DNA of 64,000 nucleotides, taken from positions 1 through 64,000 of the forward strand of contig JBFMCR010000037.1 in NCBI GenBank assembly GCA_040754425.1, in the 5' to 3' direction. The notes under the pieces are model-generated. The model was not told where the DNA came from. It saw nothing but the letters and a program-made list of their open reading frames with translations, and did not search any database. Origin of the DNA: UBA6918 sp040754425. GTDB lineage: Bacteria > Pseudomonadota > Gammaproteobacteria > Burkholderiales > Thiobacillaceae. Position 1 is the first letter of the stretch. Each line of letters starts with the position of its first letter. The position numbers and the translations under genes are program-made. Of the stretch, positions 43,395 to 52,220 are shown piece after piece.

Positions 43395-45434
43395 ATGAGC
43401 AGTGCAATCATGCTGGCCTTGGTGTGCGCGGGCATAGCCATTCTGTACGGAATCATATCCAGCCGCTGGATATTGGCGCAGCCTGCGGGCAGCGAACGCA
43501 TGCAGGCGATTTCAGCCGCGGTGCAGGAGGGGGCGCAGGCCTATCTCAAGCGCCAGTACACCACCATCGGCATCGTCGGCGCGGTGCTGTTTGTCGTCAT
43601 CGCGGCCTTCCTCTCCATGTCGACCGCCATCGGCTTCGCCATCGGCGCCGTGCTTTCCGGCGCGGCCGGCTTCATCGGCATGAACGTGTCGGTGCGCGCC
43701 AACGTGCGCACCGCGCAGGCGGCGCACAACGGCCTCAATGCCGCGCTCAACATCGCCTTCAAGGGCGGCGCCATCACCGGCATGCTGGTGGTGGGCCTGG
43801 GACTTCTGGGTGTGGCGGGTTACTACGCCATCCTGACCGCGGGCGGCGCCAGTTCTTCCGATGCCGTGCATGCACTGGTCGGCCTGGGCTTTGGCGGTTC
43901 GCTGATTTCCATCTTCGCGCGTCTGGGCGGCGGCATCTTCACCAAGGGCGCCGACGTCGGCGCCGACCTGGTGGGCAAGGTCGAAGCCGGCATTCCCGAG
44001 GACGATCCGCGCAATCCCGCGGTGATCGCCGACAACGTGGGCGACAACGTCGGCGACTGCGCCGGCATGGCCGCCGACCTGTTCGAGACCTATGCCGTGA
44101 CCATCATCGCCACCATGCTGTTGGGCGGCCTGATGGTGGCGGGCGAGAGCGCGGCCAACGCCGTGGTCTACCCGCTGGTGCTGGGCGGCGTCTCCATCAT
44201 CGCCTCCATCATCGGCACCTTCTTCGTGAAGGCACGCGAGGGTGGCAAGATCATGAACGCGCTCTACCGCGGTCTCATCGTCGCCGGCGTGCTGGCGATA
44301 CCGGCTTTCTATGTGGTGACCACGCAGATGTTCGGCGAGGGCATCATGATCGGCGACGAGATGGTGTCGAGCATGAACCTTTTCTGGGCCTCGCTCATCG
44401 GCCTGGCGCTGACTGCCGCCATGGTGGTGATCACCGAGTACTACACCGCCACCGAATACGCGCCGGTGCGCCACATCGCGCAGGCCTCGACCACCGGCCA
44501 CGGCACCAACATCATCGCCGGCCTGGGCGTGTCGATGAAGTCCACCGCCGCGCCGGTGCTGGCCGTATGTCTCGCCATCTGGGGCTCCTATGAACTGGCC
44601 GGACTCTACGGTATCGCCATCGCCGCCACCGCCATGCTGTCCATGACCGGCATCATCGTGGCGCTCGACGCCTACGGCCCCATCACCGACAACGCCGGCG
44701 GCATCGCCGAAATGGCCGAGCTGCCGGACGAGATCCGCAACATCACCGACCCGCTCGACGCCGTGGGCAACACCACCAAGGCGGTGACCAAGGGCTACGC
44801 CATCGGCTCGGCCGGCCTTGCCGCGCTGGTGCTGTTCGCCGACTACACTCACGCCCTGGAAGCCAGGACCGGCGGGGTCACGCTGTTCGACCTGTCCGAC
44901 CACATGGTCATCATCGGCCTCTTCATCGGCGGCATGGTGCCGTATCTCTTCGGCGCCATGGGCATGGAAGCCGTGGGCCGCGCCGCCGGTAGCGTGGTGG
45001 TGGAAGTGCGCCGCCAGTTCCGCGAGATTCCCGGCATCATGGAAGGCCGCGCCAAGCCCGAATACGGCACCTGTGTCGACATGCTGACCAAGGCCGCGAT
45101 CAAGGAAATGATGATCCCGTCGCTCTTGCCGGTGCTGGTGCCGGTGCTGGTCGGCCTCATCCTCGGTCCCAAGGCGCTGGGCGGCGTGCTGCTCGGCACC
45201 ATCATCACCGGCATTTTCGTGGCGATTTCCATGACCACCGGCGGCGGCGCCTGGGACAACGCCAAGAAATACATCGAGGAAGGCAACTTCGGCGGCAAGG
45301 GTAGCGAGGCGCACAAGGCCGCCGTCACCGGCGATACCGTGGGCGACCCCTACAAGGACACCGCCGGCCCGGCCGTGAACCCCTTGATCAAGATCATCAA
45401 CATCGTGGCGCTTTTGATCGTGCCGCTGCTCTGA
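43395..45434 (+). CDS. hppA: K+-independent membrane proton-translocating pyrophosphatase
   Basis: 679 residues from the ATG at 43395 (AGGGGAG upstream). Around 15-16 membrane helices. The catalytic segments DVGADLVGKVEAGIPEDDPR and DNVGDNVGDCAGMAADLFE are intact. The motif GNTTKA (Lys462) in place of GNTTAA marks the potassium-independent type, as in Rhodospirillum rubrum. It either stores energy of PPi as proton gradient or makes PPi from the gradient. Downstream of the PPi-PFK gene and upstream of ppa, each with its own terminator. Confidence 0.96.
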   Translation: MSSAIMLALVCAGIAILYGIISSRWILAQPAGSERMQAISAAVQEGAQAYLKRQYTTIGIVGAVLFVVIAAFLSMSTAIGFAIGAVLSGAAGFIGMNVSVRANVRTAQAAHNGLNAALNIAFKGGAITGMLVVGLGLLGVAGYYAILTAGGASSSDAVHALVGLGFGGSLISIFARLGGGIFTKGADVGADLVGKVEAGIPEDDPRNPAVIADNVGDNVGDCAGMAADLFETYAVTIIATMLLGGLMVAGESAANAVVYPLVLGGVSIIASIIGTFFVKAREGGKIMNALYRGLIVAGVLAIPAFYVVTTQMFGEGIMIGDEMVSSMNLFWASLIGLALTAAMVVITEYYTATEYAPVRHIAQASTTGHGTNIIAGLGVSMKSTAAPVLAVCLAIWGSYELAGLYGIAIAATAMLSMTGIIVALDAYGPITDNAGGIAEMAELPDEIRNITDPLDAVGNTTKAVTKGYAIGSAGLAALVLFADYTHALEARTGGVTLFDLSDHMVIIGLFIGGMVPYLFGAMGMEAVGRAAGSVVVEVRRQFREIPGIMEGRAKPEYGTCVDMLTKAAIKEMMIPSLLPVLVPVLVGLILGPKALGGVLLGTIITGIFVAISMTTGGGAWDNAKKYIEEGNFGGKGSEAHKAAVTGDTVGDPYKDTAGPAVNPLIKIINIVALLIVPLL

Positions 45435-45453
45435 TTGCCGGAAACCGTCCGGA

Positions 45454-45479
45454 AAAGCCGGCGCAAGCCGGCTTTTTTG
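45454..45479 (+). terminator. Rho-independent terminator after hppA
   Basis: AAGCCGGC and GCCGGCTT stem (around GCAA-type loop) followed by TTTTTT. 20 bases after the hppA stop. Confidence 0.9.
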
Positions 45480-45593
45480 TCGGTGCGCCCGGCAGGGCGC
45501 ACTCACTTGGCATTGCCCCGTTGTCCGCCGTGGCAAGGGGAAAGTGCCCGGCGGCGGTATAATGCGCATCTTTCGCATTTTGACCCGTCAGCC

Positions 45594-46142
45594 ATGAATC
45601 TCGATCGCGTCAGTTCCGGCAACAAGCTGCCGGACGATTTCAACGTCATCATCGAAATCCCCGCCCACGGCGAGCCCATCAAGTACGAGGTGGACAAGGA
45701 GACCGGGGCGATGTTCGTGGACCGCTTCATGTCCACGGCCATGCACTATCCCTGCAACTACGGCTACATTCCCCACACCCTGTCGGAAGACGGCGATCCG
45801 GTGGACGTGCTGGTGATCACCCCGATTCCGCTCATCACCGGCGTGGTGGTGCGCTGCCGGCCGGTGGGCATGCTGAAAATGACCGACGAGGCCGGTGCGG
45901 ACGCCAAGCTCATCGCCGTGCCCATCGACAAGCTGTGCGGCCTGTACAAGACGGTGCAGTGCCCGGAAGACCTGTCGCCGCTGACGCTCAAGCAGATTTC
46001 GCACTTCTTCGAGCACTACAAGGACCTCGAAGAAGGCAAGTGGGTCAAGGTCGAAGGCTGGGTCGGGGCGGATGATGCCCGCGCAGAGATCATGGCCGGG
46101 GTGGAGCGTTACAGGAATGCCGAACACAAGCCCGCATTTTAG
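45594..46142 (+). CDS. ppa: soluble inorganic pyrophosphatase
   Basis: 182 residues from the ATG at 45594. Family I enzyme: FNVIIEIPAHGEPIKYEVDK, FMSTAMHYPCNYGYIPHTL, the metal-binding DGDPVDVLVI, then KCGLYKTVQCP-like and SHFFEHYKDLEEGKWVKV. A -10-like TATAAT is at 45558-45563 with no clear -35. Carrying both membrane and soluble pyrophosphatases implies that PPi level is controlled rather than simply removed. Confidence 0.95.
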   Translation: MNLDRVSSGNKLPDDFNVIIEIPAHGEPIKYEVDKETGAMFVDRFMSTAMHYPCNYGYIPHTLSEDGDPVDVLVITPIPLITGVVVRCRPVGMLKMTDEAGADAKLIAVPIDKLCGLYKTVQCPEDLSPLTLKQISHFFEHYKDLEEGKWVKVEGWVGADDARAEIMAGVERYRNAEHKPAF

Positions 46143-46228
46143 GGATCAGGATTCAGGGGTCAGGATTCAGGGAATGTGCTTCGCGCTTTTTTTCAATTCA
46201 CTCGCGGCCATAGGCCGCACATCCCCTG
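46142..46228. repeat. iterated-word hairpin (AGGATTCAGG type), copy 3
   Basis: GGGATCAGGATTCAGGGGTC and a further AGGATTCAGG pair with CCCCTGACCTCTGAATT at the right. The loop again has TGCTTCGCGC and GCGGCCATAGGCCGC, close to copy 1. It begins at the stop codon of ppa and ends 11 bases before the next ATG. Confidence 0.85.
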
Positions 46229-46239
46229 ACCTCTGAATT

Positions 46240-46797
46240 ATGAAAATCTGCATTCTTTCCGATTCCCATGACAACCGCCAGCTCATGGCGGCGGCGGTGG
46301 CCGACGCCAAGGCGCGCGGCGCCGAGGCGGTACTGCATTGCGGCGACGTGGTGGCGCCGACCACGCTACGCATCCTGCAGAAATACGAGCTGCCGGTACA
46401 TGTCATCCACGGCAACAACACCGGCGACATGTACAGCATGACCCGGCTTGCCGCCGAGCCCGGCAGCGTGGTGCGCTACCACGGCCAGGATGCGGGCATC
46501 ACCCTGGGCGGGCGCCACATCTTCATCGTGCATTATCCTCATTACGCCCGTGCCATGGCCTGTACTGGCGACTATGATCTGGTCTGCTGCGGCCACGAGC
46601 ACAAGCCGGAACTGCTGCTGCTGGCCAACGTGAAGGGCGGGCAGACCTGGCTGGTGAACCCGGGCACCGTCGGCGGTGTGGGCCATGCGCCGACTTACGT
46701 GATGGCCGACCTGGAAAGCATGCAATTCGAAACCCTGCCGGTGCCGGTGCCGCCTACCGTGCCGAGCGAACAGCCGCGCGTCACCCCTCATGTCTGA
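46240..46797 (+). CDS. YfcE/MJ0936-type metallophosphoesterase
   Basis: 185 residues. Calcineurin-like metal motifs: SDSHDNRQ (about 8-14), GDVV (about 37), GNNTG (about 60), HYPHY, and GHEHKP (about 125-130). A small phosphodiesterase; physiological substrate unknown. Separated from ppa only by hairpin copy 3. Its 3' end overlaps a terminator. Confidence 0.85.
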   Translation: MKICILSDSHDNRQLMAAAVADAKARGAEAVLHCGDVVAPTTLRILQKYELPVHVIHGNNTGDMYSMTRLAAEPGSVVRYHGQDAGITLGGRHIFIVHYPHYARAMACTGDYDLVCCGHEHKPELLLLANVKGGQTWLVNPGTVGGVGHAPTYVMADLESMQFETLPVPVPPTVPSEQPRVTPHV

Positions 46798-46808
46798 GGG
46801 GTATTTTT
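46783..46808 (+). terminator. Rho-independent terminator overlapping the stop codon
   Basis: ACCCCTCA and TGAGGGGT perfect stem around TGTC, followed by ATTTTT. The TGA stop of the phosphoesterase is part of the right arm. Confidence 0.85.
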
Positions 46809-46986
46809 CTAAATCCCCTCTATTCCCGCATAAGTAAGTTCGATCAAAAACGCAGGCCGATTCTGTGGCTACTCGGGGCTCATCAGAGTAACATCCAAGA
46901 GCTTAAATTCATTGAGTTGCGCCGTGGGGTTGTGGCGCATTTTTCAATCTTTTCGACACCCCGCATCCGTTGCGATGGAGGACCTG

Positions 46987-48270
46987 ATGACGGACGTAGT
47001 AGCAACCAACGAGACCATTCTCGTCGTCGGCGGCGGCATTTCCGGCATGACCGCGGCACTCGAGGCCGCCGAAACCGGCAAGCAGGTCGTGCTGCTGGAA
47101 AAGAATCCCGCCCTGGGCGGCCGCACTTCCCAACTTTACCGTTATTTTCCCAAGATGTGCCACCCGACCTGCGGCCTGGAAATCAACCTGCGCCGCTTGA
47201 AGGCCAACCCGCGCGTGCGCGTGCTGACCCAGGCCGAAGTGACCGGCATCTCGGGCAGTGCCGGCGACTATACTGCCACGGTGAAGATCACCCCGCGCTA
47301 CGTCAATGAAAACTGCACTGCCTGCGGCGCCTGCGCCGACGCGGTGAAGACCGAGGTCGACAATCCCTTCAACTACAACCTGGGCAAGATGAAGGCGGCC
47401 TACATTCCCTCCGCCATGGCCTATCCCCAGCGCTACGTGCTGCATCCTTCCATCATCGGCACGCCCGATGCCGAGGCCGCCAAGGCCGCCTGCAAGTACG
47501 GCGCCATCGACCTCGACCAGAAGGAAGAGACCATTGAGATCAAGGCCGGCGCCGTGGTGTGGGCCACCGGCTGGCAGCCCTATGATGCTGCCAAGATCCA
47601 GCCCTACGGCTACGGCCGCTTCAAGAACGTCATCACCAGCGTCGAGTTCGAGCGCCTGGCCGACCCGCACGGACCCACAGGCGGCAGGATCCTGCGTCCC
47701 TCCGACGGCAAGGAAGCCAAGAACATCGCTTTCATCCAGTGCGCCGGCTCGCGCGACGAGAACCACCTGCGCCATTGTTCGCGCATCTGCTGCATGGCAT
47801 CGTTGAAGCAAACACATTACGTGCGCGAGCAGCACCCCGAGGACGGCAAGTCCACCATCTACTACATCGACATCCGCGCCATCGATCGCTTCGAGGACTT
47901 CTATCAGAAGGTACAGGCCGATCCGGGCGTTACCTTCGTCAAGTCCAAGGTCGCGCGCATCTCCGAAGACGAGAACGGCAACCCGGTGTGCTGGGGGGTC
48001 GACACCGAAGGCTACAAGCGCTATTCCAACCCGCATGATCTGGTCGTCCTGGCGGTGGGCATGGAGCCCTCGGTCAAGGGCGTGGCGATTCCCGCCAACG
48101 TCGTGTTCGATTCCAGCGGCTTCATCGAGGCCGACCCGACCAACGGCGCGATTTTCGGCGCCGGCTGCGCCAGCAACGCGCTGGACGTGAACCGCGCGGT
48201 GCAGTCCGCCACCGCCGCGGCGCTGCGCGCCATCCAGGTGGTCAACAAAGTGGCGCGCGCCGAAGTTTAA
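46987..48270 (+). CDS. qmoA: QmoA-type HdrA-like FAD protein
   Basis: 427 residues; the ATG at 46987 has GGAGG six bases upstream, and the ATG at 46975 within that site is rejected. FAD-binding VVGGGISGMTAALEAA near the N-terminus, cysteines in CHPTCGLEIN and CTACGACAD (about 45-50 and 105-112), and the HdrA-type CSRICCMASLKQ (about 263-274). QmoA takes part in electron transfer between APS reductase and the quinone pool. First gene of qmoA-qmoB-hdrC-hdrB. aprAB is not in the window. Confidence 0.88.
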   Translation: MTDVVATNETILVVGGGISGMTAALEAAETGKQVVLLEKNPALGGRTSQLYRYFPKMCHPTCGLEINLRRLKANPRVRVLTQAEVTGISGSAGDYTATVKITPRYVNENCTACGACADAVKTEVDNPFNYNLGKMKAAYIPSAMAYPQRYVLHPSIIGTPDAEAAKAACKYGAIDLDQKEETIEIKAGAVVWATGWQPYDAAKIQPYGYGRFKNVITSVEFERLADPHGPTGGRILRPSDGKEAKNIAFIQCAGSRDENHLRHCSRICCMASLKQTHYVREQHPEDGKSTIYYIDIRAIDRFEDFYQKVQADPGVTFVKSKVARISEDENGNPVCWGVDTEGYKRYSNPHDLVVLAVGMEPSVKGVAIPANVVFDSSGFIEADPTNGAIFGAGCASNALDVNRAVQSATAAALRAIQVVNKVARAEV

Positions 48271-48287
48271 GCAGGAGATCGAGAGAA

Positions 48288-50561
48288 ATGGCTGAAGAGA
48301 AGAAATTCGCCGCGTACATCTGCAAGGGCTGCGGCCTGGGCGAGCGCCTGGATGCCGACAGGCTGGCAGGCATCGCGCAGAAGGAAGGCAAGATGCAGGT
48401 CGTGAAACAGCACGACTTCCTGTGCAATGCCGATGGTGTGGCGATGATCAAGAACGACATTGCCAAGGAGGGCGTAACCCACATCATGATCGCGGCCTGC
48501 TCGCGCCGCGCCAAGACCGAGGCCTTCCACTTCCCCAACAACGCCGTGGCGCGCGCCAACCTGCGCGAAGGCGTGATCTGGGTCCGCCCCGACACCGAGG
48601 AAGCGCGCGAGACCACCCAGGACATGGCCGAAGACTACGTGCGCATGGGCTGCGCCGAAGTGAAGGCGATGACCGCGCCGGCCGGCAACGTCAACACCGG
48701 CTCCAACCGCACCGTGCTGGTGGTGGGCGGCGGCGTCACCGGCATGACCGCCGCGCTGGAAGCCTCCAGGGCCGGCTACCCGGTGGTGCTGGTGGAAAAA
48801 TCCGGCGCACTCGGCGGCTGGGCCGCCAGGCTGTGGAAGCGCATTCCCGTGCACGAGCCCTTCAAGGCGCCGGCTGACACTGGCGTGGCCGACATGGTGG
48901 CGCAGATCGAAGCCGACCCCAACATCAAGGTCTACCTCAATTCCACCATCGCCAAGACCGATGGCGCGCCCGGCCGCTTCGTGGTGCAGATTGCCACCGA
49001 GTCGGGCAGCGTCGGCACCGAGGACATCGGCGCCATCATCCAGGCCACCGGCTTCGAACTCTACGACGCCAACAAGCTGCCGCACCTGGGCTATGGCAAA
49101 TCGCCCAACGTGGTGGACCAGGCCGGGCTCGAAGCGCTGGCGAAAGCCGCCAACGGCGGTCCCATCCTGCGCCCCTCGGACGGCAAGCCGGTCACATCTG
49201 TGGCTTTCGTGCAGTGCGCCGGCCAGCGCGACGACAGCGGCGAGCACCTGTCTTACTGCTCGGGCTACTGCTGCAATGCCAGCATCAAGCAGGCCATGTA
49301 CTTCAAGGACAGCAACCCGGACATCGACACCACGGTGATCTACACCGACCTGCGCACGCCCGGCAACGGCGAGGACTTCTATCGCAGCGCGCAGGAAAAG
49401 GGTGTCATCTTCACCAAGGGCAAGGTCGCGACGGTTGCCCCCAGCGGCAACGCCTGCACGGTGAACTTCCACGACCTCATCCTCGACGACAGGAACGCGC
49501 AGATCGAGGCCGATCTGGTGGTGCTCGCCACCGGCCAGGTGCCGAACTCGGGCGTGAACATCGACATGAGCGCCGAGGAAAAGGCCGAGGAAGCCGCGGC
49601 CGAAGCCGCCGCCGAGGCGACGGTCGGCGGCGCGCAGCCGGTGCAGTTTGCCAAGAAGGTGTCCGTGCTCAACCTGACTTACCGCCAGGGGCCGGACATC
49701 CCGCAGTTCAAGTACGGCTTCACCGACTCGCATTTCATCTGCTTCCCCTACGAGACCCGACGCACCGGCATCTACGCCGCCGGCCCGGTGCGCCGCCCCA
49801 TGGACATGCTGCAGGCGCGCGAGGACGCCACCGGCGCCGCGCTCAAGGCCATCCAGTCGCTGGAAAACGCCCAGCTCGGCCGCGCCGCACACCCGCGCTC
49901 GGGCGACCTGTCGTTCCCGAAAGTGCGACTGGAAGGCTGCACCCAGTGCAAGCGCTGCACGGTGGAATGCCCGTTCGGCGCCATCGACGAGGACGAAAAG
50001 CGCTTCCCGCTGTTCAATGAGTCGCGCTGCCGTCGCTGCGGCACCTGCATGGGTGCCTGCCCGGTGCGCGTGATCTCCTTCGAGAACTACTCGGTGGATA
50101 CCGTGGGCTCGCAGATCAAGGCCGTGGACATTCCCGACGAGTTCTCCGAGAAGCCGCGCATCCTGATCCTGGCCTGCGAGAACGACGCCTACCCGGCGCT
50201 CGACATGGCGGGCATGAAGCGCAACGAGTACTCCGCCTTCGTGCGCGTGATCCCGGTGCGTTGCCTGGGCTCGGTCAACACCATCTGGATCACCGATGCG
50301 TTGAACGCCGGCTATGACGGCGTCATGCTCATGGGCTGCAAGCACGGCGAGGACTATCAGTGCCACTTCGTGAAGGGTTCGGAGCTTGGCCGCTACCGCC
50401 TGTCCAAGGTCGGCGACACGCTGAAGAACATGAACCTGGAAACCGAGCGCGTGAAGGATCTGGAGGTCGCCATCACCGACATCGACAATCTGCCGCGCAT
50501 CATCAACGAATACGCCCAGCAGATCGTGGACATGGGCATGAGCCCGTTCAAGGGCTTCTGA
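48288..50561 (+). CDS. qmoB: QmoB-type HdrA/MvhD flavoprotein
   Basis: 757 residues. N-terminal cysteine motif CKGCGLGE (about 13-20), FAD site VVGGGVTGMTAALEAS (about 143), CSGYCCNASIKQ (HdrA-like), a Glu/Ala-rich insert (SAEEKAEEAAAEAAAEA, about 425-441), two [4Fe-4S] motifs CTQCKRCTVECP (Cys551) and CRRCGTCMGACP (Cys581), then an MvhD-like domain with CLGS and GCKHGEDYQCHF. The HdrA-plus-MvhD fusion is the QmoB hallmark and a possible site of electron bifurcation or confurcation. 17 bases after qmoA. Confidence 0.9.
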   Translation: MAEEKKFAAYICKGCGLGERLDADRLAGIAQKEGKMQVVKQHDFLCNADGVAMIKNDIAKEGVTHIMIAACSRRAKTEAFHFPNNAVARANLREGVIWVRPDTEEARETTQDMAEDYVRMGCAEVKAMTAPAGNVNTGSNRTVLVVGGGVTGMTAALEASRAGYPVVLVEKSGALGGWAARLWKRIPVHEPFKAPADTGVADMVAQIEADPNIKVYLNSTIAKTDGAPGRFVVQIATESGSVGTEDIGAIIQATGFELYDANKLPHLGYGKSPNVVDQAGLEALAKAANGGPILRPSDGKPVTSVAFVQCAGQRDDSGEHLSYCSGYCCNASIKQAMYFKDSNPDIDTTVIYTDLRTPGNGEDFYRSAQEKGVIFTKGKVATVAPSGNACTVNFHDLILDDRNAQIEADLVVLATGQVPNSGVNIDMSAEEKAEEAAAEAAAEATVGGAQPVQFAKKVSVLNLTYRQGPDIPQFKYGFTDSHFICFPYETRRTGIYAAGPVRRPMDMLQAREDATGAALKAIQSLENAQLGRAAHPRSGDLSFPKVRLEGCTQCKRCTVECPFGAIDEDEKRFPLFNESRCRRCGTCMGACPVRVISFENYSVDTVGSQIKAVDIPDEFSEKPRILILACENDAYPALDMAGMKRNEYSAFVRVIPVRCLGSVNTIWITDALNAGYDGVMLMGCKHGEDYQCHFVKGSELGRYRLSKVGDTLKNMNLETERVKDLEVAITDIDNLPRIINEYAQQIVDMGMSPFKGF

Positions 50562-50576
50562 GGCGGAGGAATGAAC

Positions 50577-51233
50577 ATGAGCGCTAATCAACAAATGGCC
50601 GCCAGATACAAGAACAACTTCCTCAAGGAAGTCGAAGAACAGGTGGAAATGGGTGAATGGGTCAAGATGTGCATGCAGTGCGGCGTGTGCTCCGGCTCCT
50701 GCCCGACCAATTTCCACCCCGGCTGGGAACATCCGCCGCAGGAAATCTTCATGATGATCCGCGCAGGCCGCCGCGAAGAGGTGCTGACCAGCCCCTCGAT
50801 GTGGATGTGCACTTCCTGCTACAACTGCATCGTGCGCTGCCCGCGCAAGCTCCCCATCACCCACATCATGCATGGCCTGGCCAACTACGCGCACCGCCTG
50901 GGCGTGGCGCCCAAGAACCAGCCCACGCGCGCGTTCTCCAGACTGTTCTGGAACAACGCCATCGCCACCGGCCGCGTCAACGAGCTCAAGTTGTCGCTGG
51001 GGCTGTACTTCAAGGATGCCGAAGGCAAGCTCAACATCGGCCAGGGCATCAAGCAGGGGCTGGCCATGCAGAAAGTGGCGCTGGGACTGTTGAAAGCCAG
51101 GCGCCTCAATCCATTCGAGATTTTCGGCGGGCACAAGTGCAAAGACCAGAAAGGCATCGCCGCCATGCTGAAGAAGGCGCGCGAGCTGGAAAACCAGCGC
51201 AAGGCGCTGCCCCGATCCGGCGCCGCGCGCTGA
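50577..51233 (+). CDS. hdrC: HdrC-like Fe-S protein of the Qmo operon
   Basis: 218 residues. The second ATG (50577) is chosen since the GGAGGA is only two bases from the first (50571) and eight from the second. Two CxxCxxCxxxCP sets, CMQCGVCSGSCP (Cys32) and CTSCYNCIVRCP (Cys78), bind [4Fe-4S] clusters. No membrane helices, so this is soluble HdrC and not the HdrC-cytochrome b fusion of QmoC. Confidence 0.88.
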   Translation: MSANQQMAARYKNNFLKEVEEQVEMGEWVKMCMQCGVCSGSCPTNFHPGWEHPPQEIFMMIRAGRREEVLTSPSMWMCTSCYNCIVRCPRKLPITHIMHGLANYAHRLGVAPKNQPTRAFSRLFWNNAIATGRVNELKLSLGLYFKDAEGKLNIGQGIKQGLAMQKVALGLLKARRLNPFEIFGGHKCKDQKGIAAMLKKARELENQRKALPRSGAAR

Positions 51234-51261
51234 GCTGGCTGCTTGAGTTAAGGACAAGGAA

Positions 51262-52155
51262 ATGGCAAAGAAACAATACGCTTTCTACCCGGGGTGCTCC
51301 TCGCAAAAGGGTGCATCCGCATCCAACTACCTGACCTCGGTGGAGTCCATGTGCAAGACCCTGGACATCCAGTTGACCGAAATCCCCGACTGGAACTGCT
51401 GCGGCGCTTCCATCGGCTACGGCGAGGCCGGCGAACTGCCGCGCCATGTAATGAACGCGCGCAACTTCGCCCTGGCCGAGCAGCACCTGCCGGGCCAGGA
51501 CATCGTCGCCACCTGCGCCGCCTGCTGGCTGGGCGCCAAGGAATCCAAGGAACGCATCGAGCACAGCTCGCAGCTTTTGGCCGACACCCAGGAGGCGCTC
51601 AAGGAGGCCGGCCTGCAGATCAAGGTCATGCCCGAAATCCGCCACATGGCCGAAGTGCTGGTGGAAGACTTCGGCTTCGAGGAACTCGGCAGGCATGTGA
51701 AGAATCCGCTGCAGGGTTTGAAGTTCGCCGGTTACGTCGGCTGCCAGACCAACCGCCCCTTCGGCATCGCCGGCGAGAACTTCGAGAACCCCATGTACCT
51801 CGACAGGATCATCGAGACCATGGGCGGCGAAGCCGTGCCCTACGATCAGAAAGTGACCTGCTGCGGCGGCGCGCTGGCCTTCTCCGAACCCGACAAGGCG
51901 CAGGCCCAGATCAAGGACATCATCGAAGCAGCCTACGACGGCGGCGCCGAAATGATCGTCACGCCGTGCCCGCTGTGCCAGGCCAACGTGGAAATCTACC
52001 AAGGCCACATCAACAAGAAATACGGCACCAAGTTCAACATCCCGGTGCTCTACTACAGCCAGTTGATGACCATCGCCTACGGCGGCAGTGCCAAGGAAGC
52101 CGGACTCGACGGCCAGGTAATCCGCGCGCCCAAGCTGGAAGCCATCGCCAAGTAG
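51262..52155 (+). CDS. hdrB: HdrB-like CCG-domain protein of the Qmo operon
   Basis: 297 residues. Two cysteine-rich CCG domains: YPGCSS, WNCCGASIGYG and TCAACWLG in the first; GYVGCQTNRP, TCCGGALAFSE and PCPLCQANVE in the second, the ligands for the unusual non-cubane [4Fe-4S] clusters of HdrB. Soluble. Last gene of the operon, followed by a terminator. Together with HdrC it replaces the membrane subunit QmoC, so the electron partner (quinone module or soluble carrier) is open. Confidence 0.9.
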   Translation: MAKKQYAFYPGCSSQKGASASNYLTSVESMCKTLDIQLTEIPDWNCCGASIGYGEAGELPRHVMNARNFALAEQHLPGQDIVATCAACWLGAKESKERIEHSSQLLADTQEALKEAGLQIKVMPEIRHMAEVLVEDFGFEELGRHVKNPLQGLKFAGYVGCQTNRPFGIAGENFENPMYLDRIIETMGGEAVPYDQKVTCCGGALAFSEPDKAQAQIKDIIEAAYDGGAEMIVTPCPLCQANVEIYQGHINKKYGTKFNIPVLYYSQLMTIAYGGSAKEAGLDGQVIRAPKLEAIAK

Positions 52156-52174
52156 GCAGGCTGCAATTTGTGGT

Positions 52175-52210
52175 AAAAACGGGGGCTTACACAGCCCCTG
52201 TTTTCTTTTT
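52175..52210 (+). terminator. Rho-independent terminator of the qmo-hdr operon
   Basis: AAAACGGGGGCT and AGCCCCTGTTTT pair (one G-T wobble) around TACAC, then CTTTTT. 20 bases after the hdrB stop; the next gene starts 11 bases after it. Confidence 0.85.
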
Positions 52211-52220
52211 GAGGTTTGCA

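Noticed and set aside
43512..45578. A 688-codon open frame opposite hppA
   Set aside because: Same strand-shadow effect; product is a histidine/aspartate/glycine-rich composition typical of antisense reading of membrane protein codons.
48267..51257. A 996-codon open frame on the strand opposite qmoA-hdrC
   Set aside because: High-GC codon bias leaves the complementary frame open; its product is His/Gly/Val-rich low-information sequence and overlaps genes with clear Fe-S and FAD motifs.
46987..52155. sHdr-type sulfur-oxidising heterodisulfide reductase system
   Set aside because: The sHdr locus has duplicated hdrB/hdrC genes with lipoate-binding protein and lipoylation genes; none is here, and the QmoB fusion with an MvhD domain fits Qmo.
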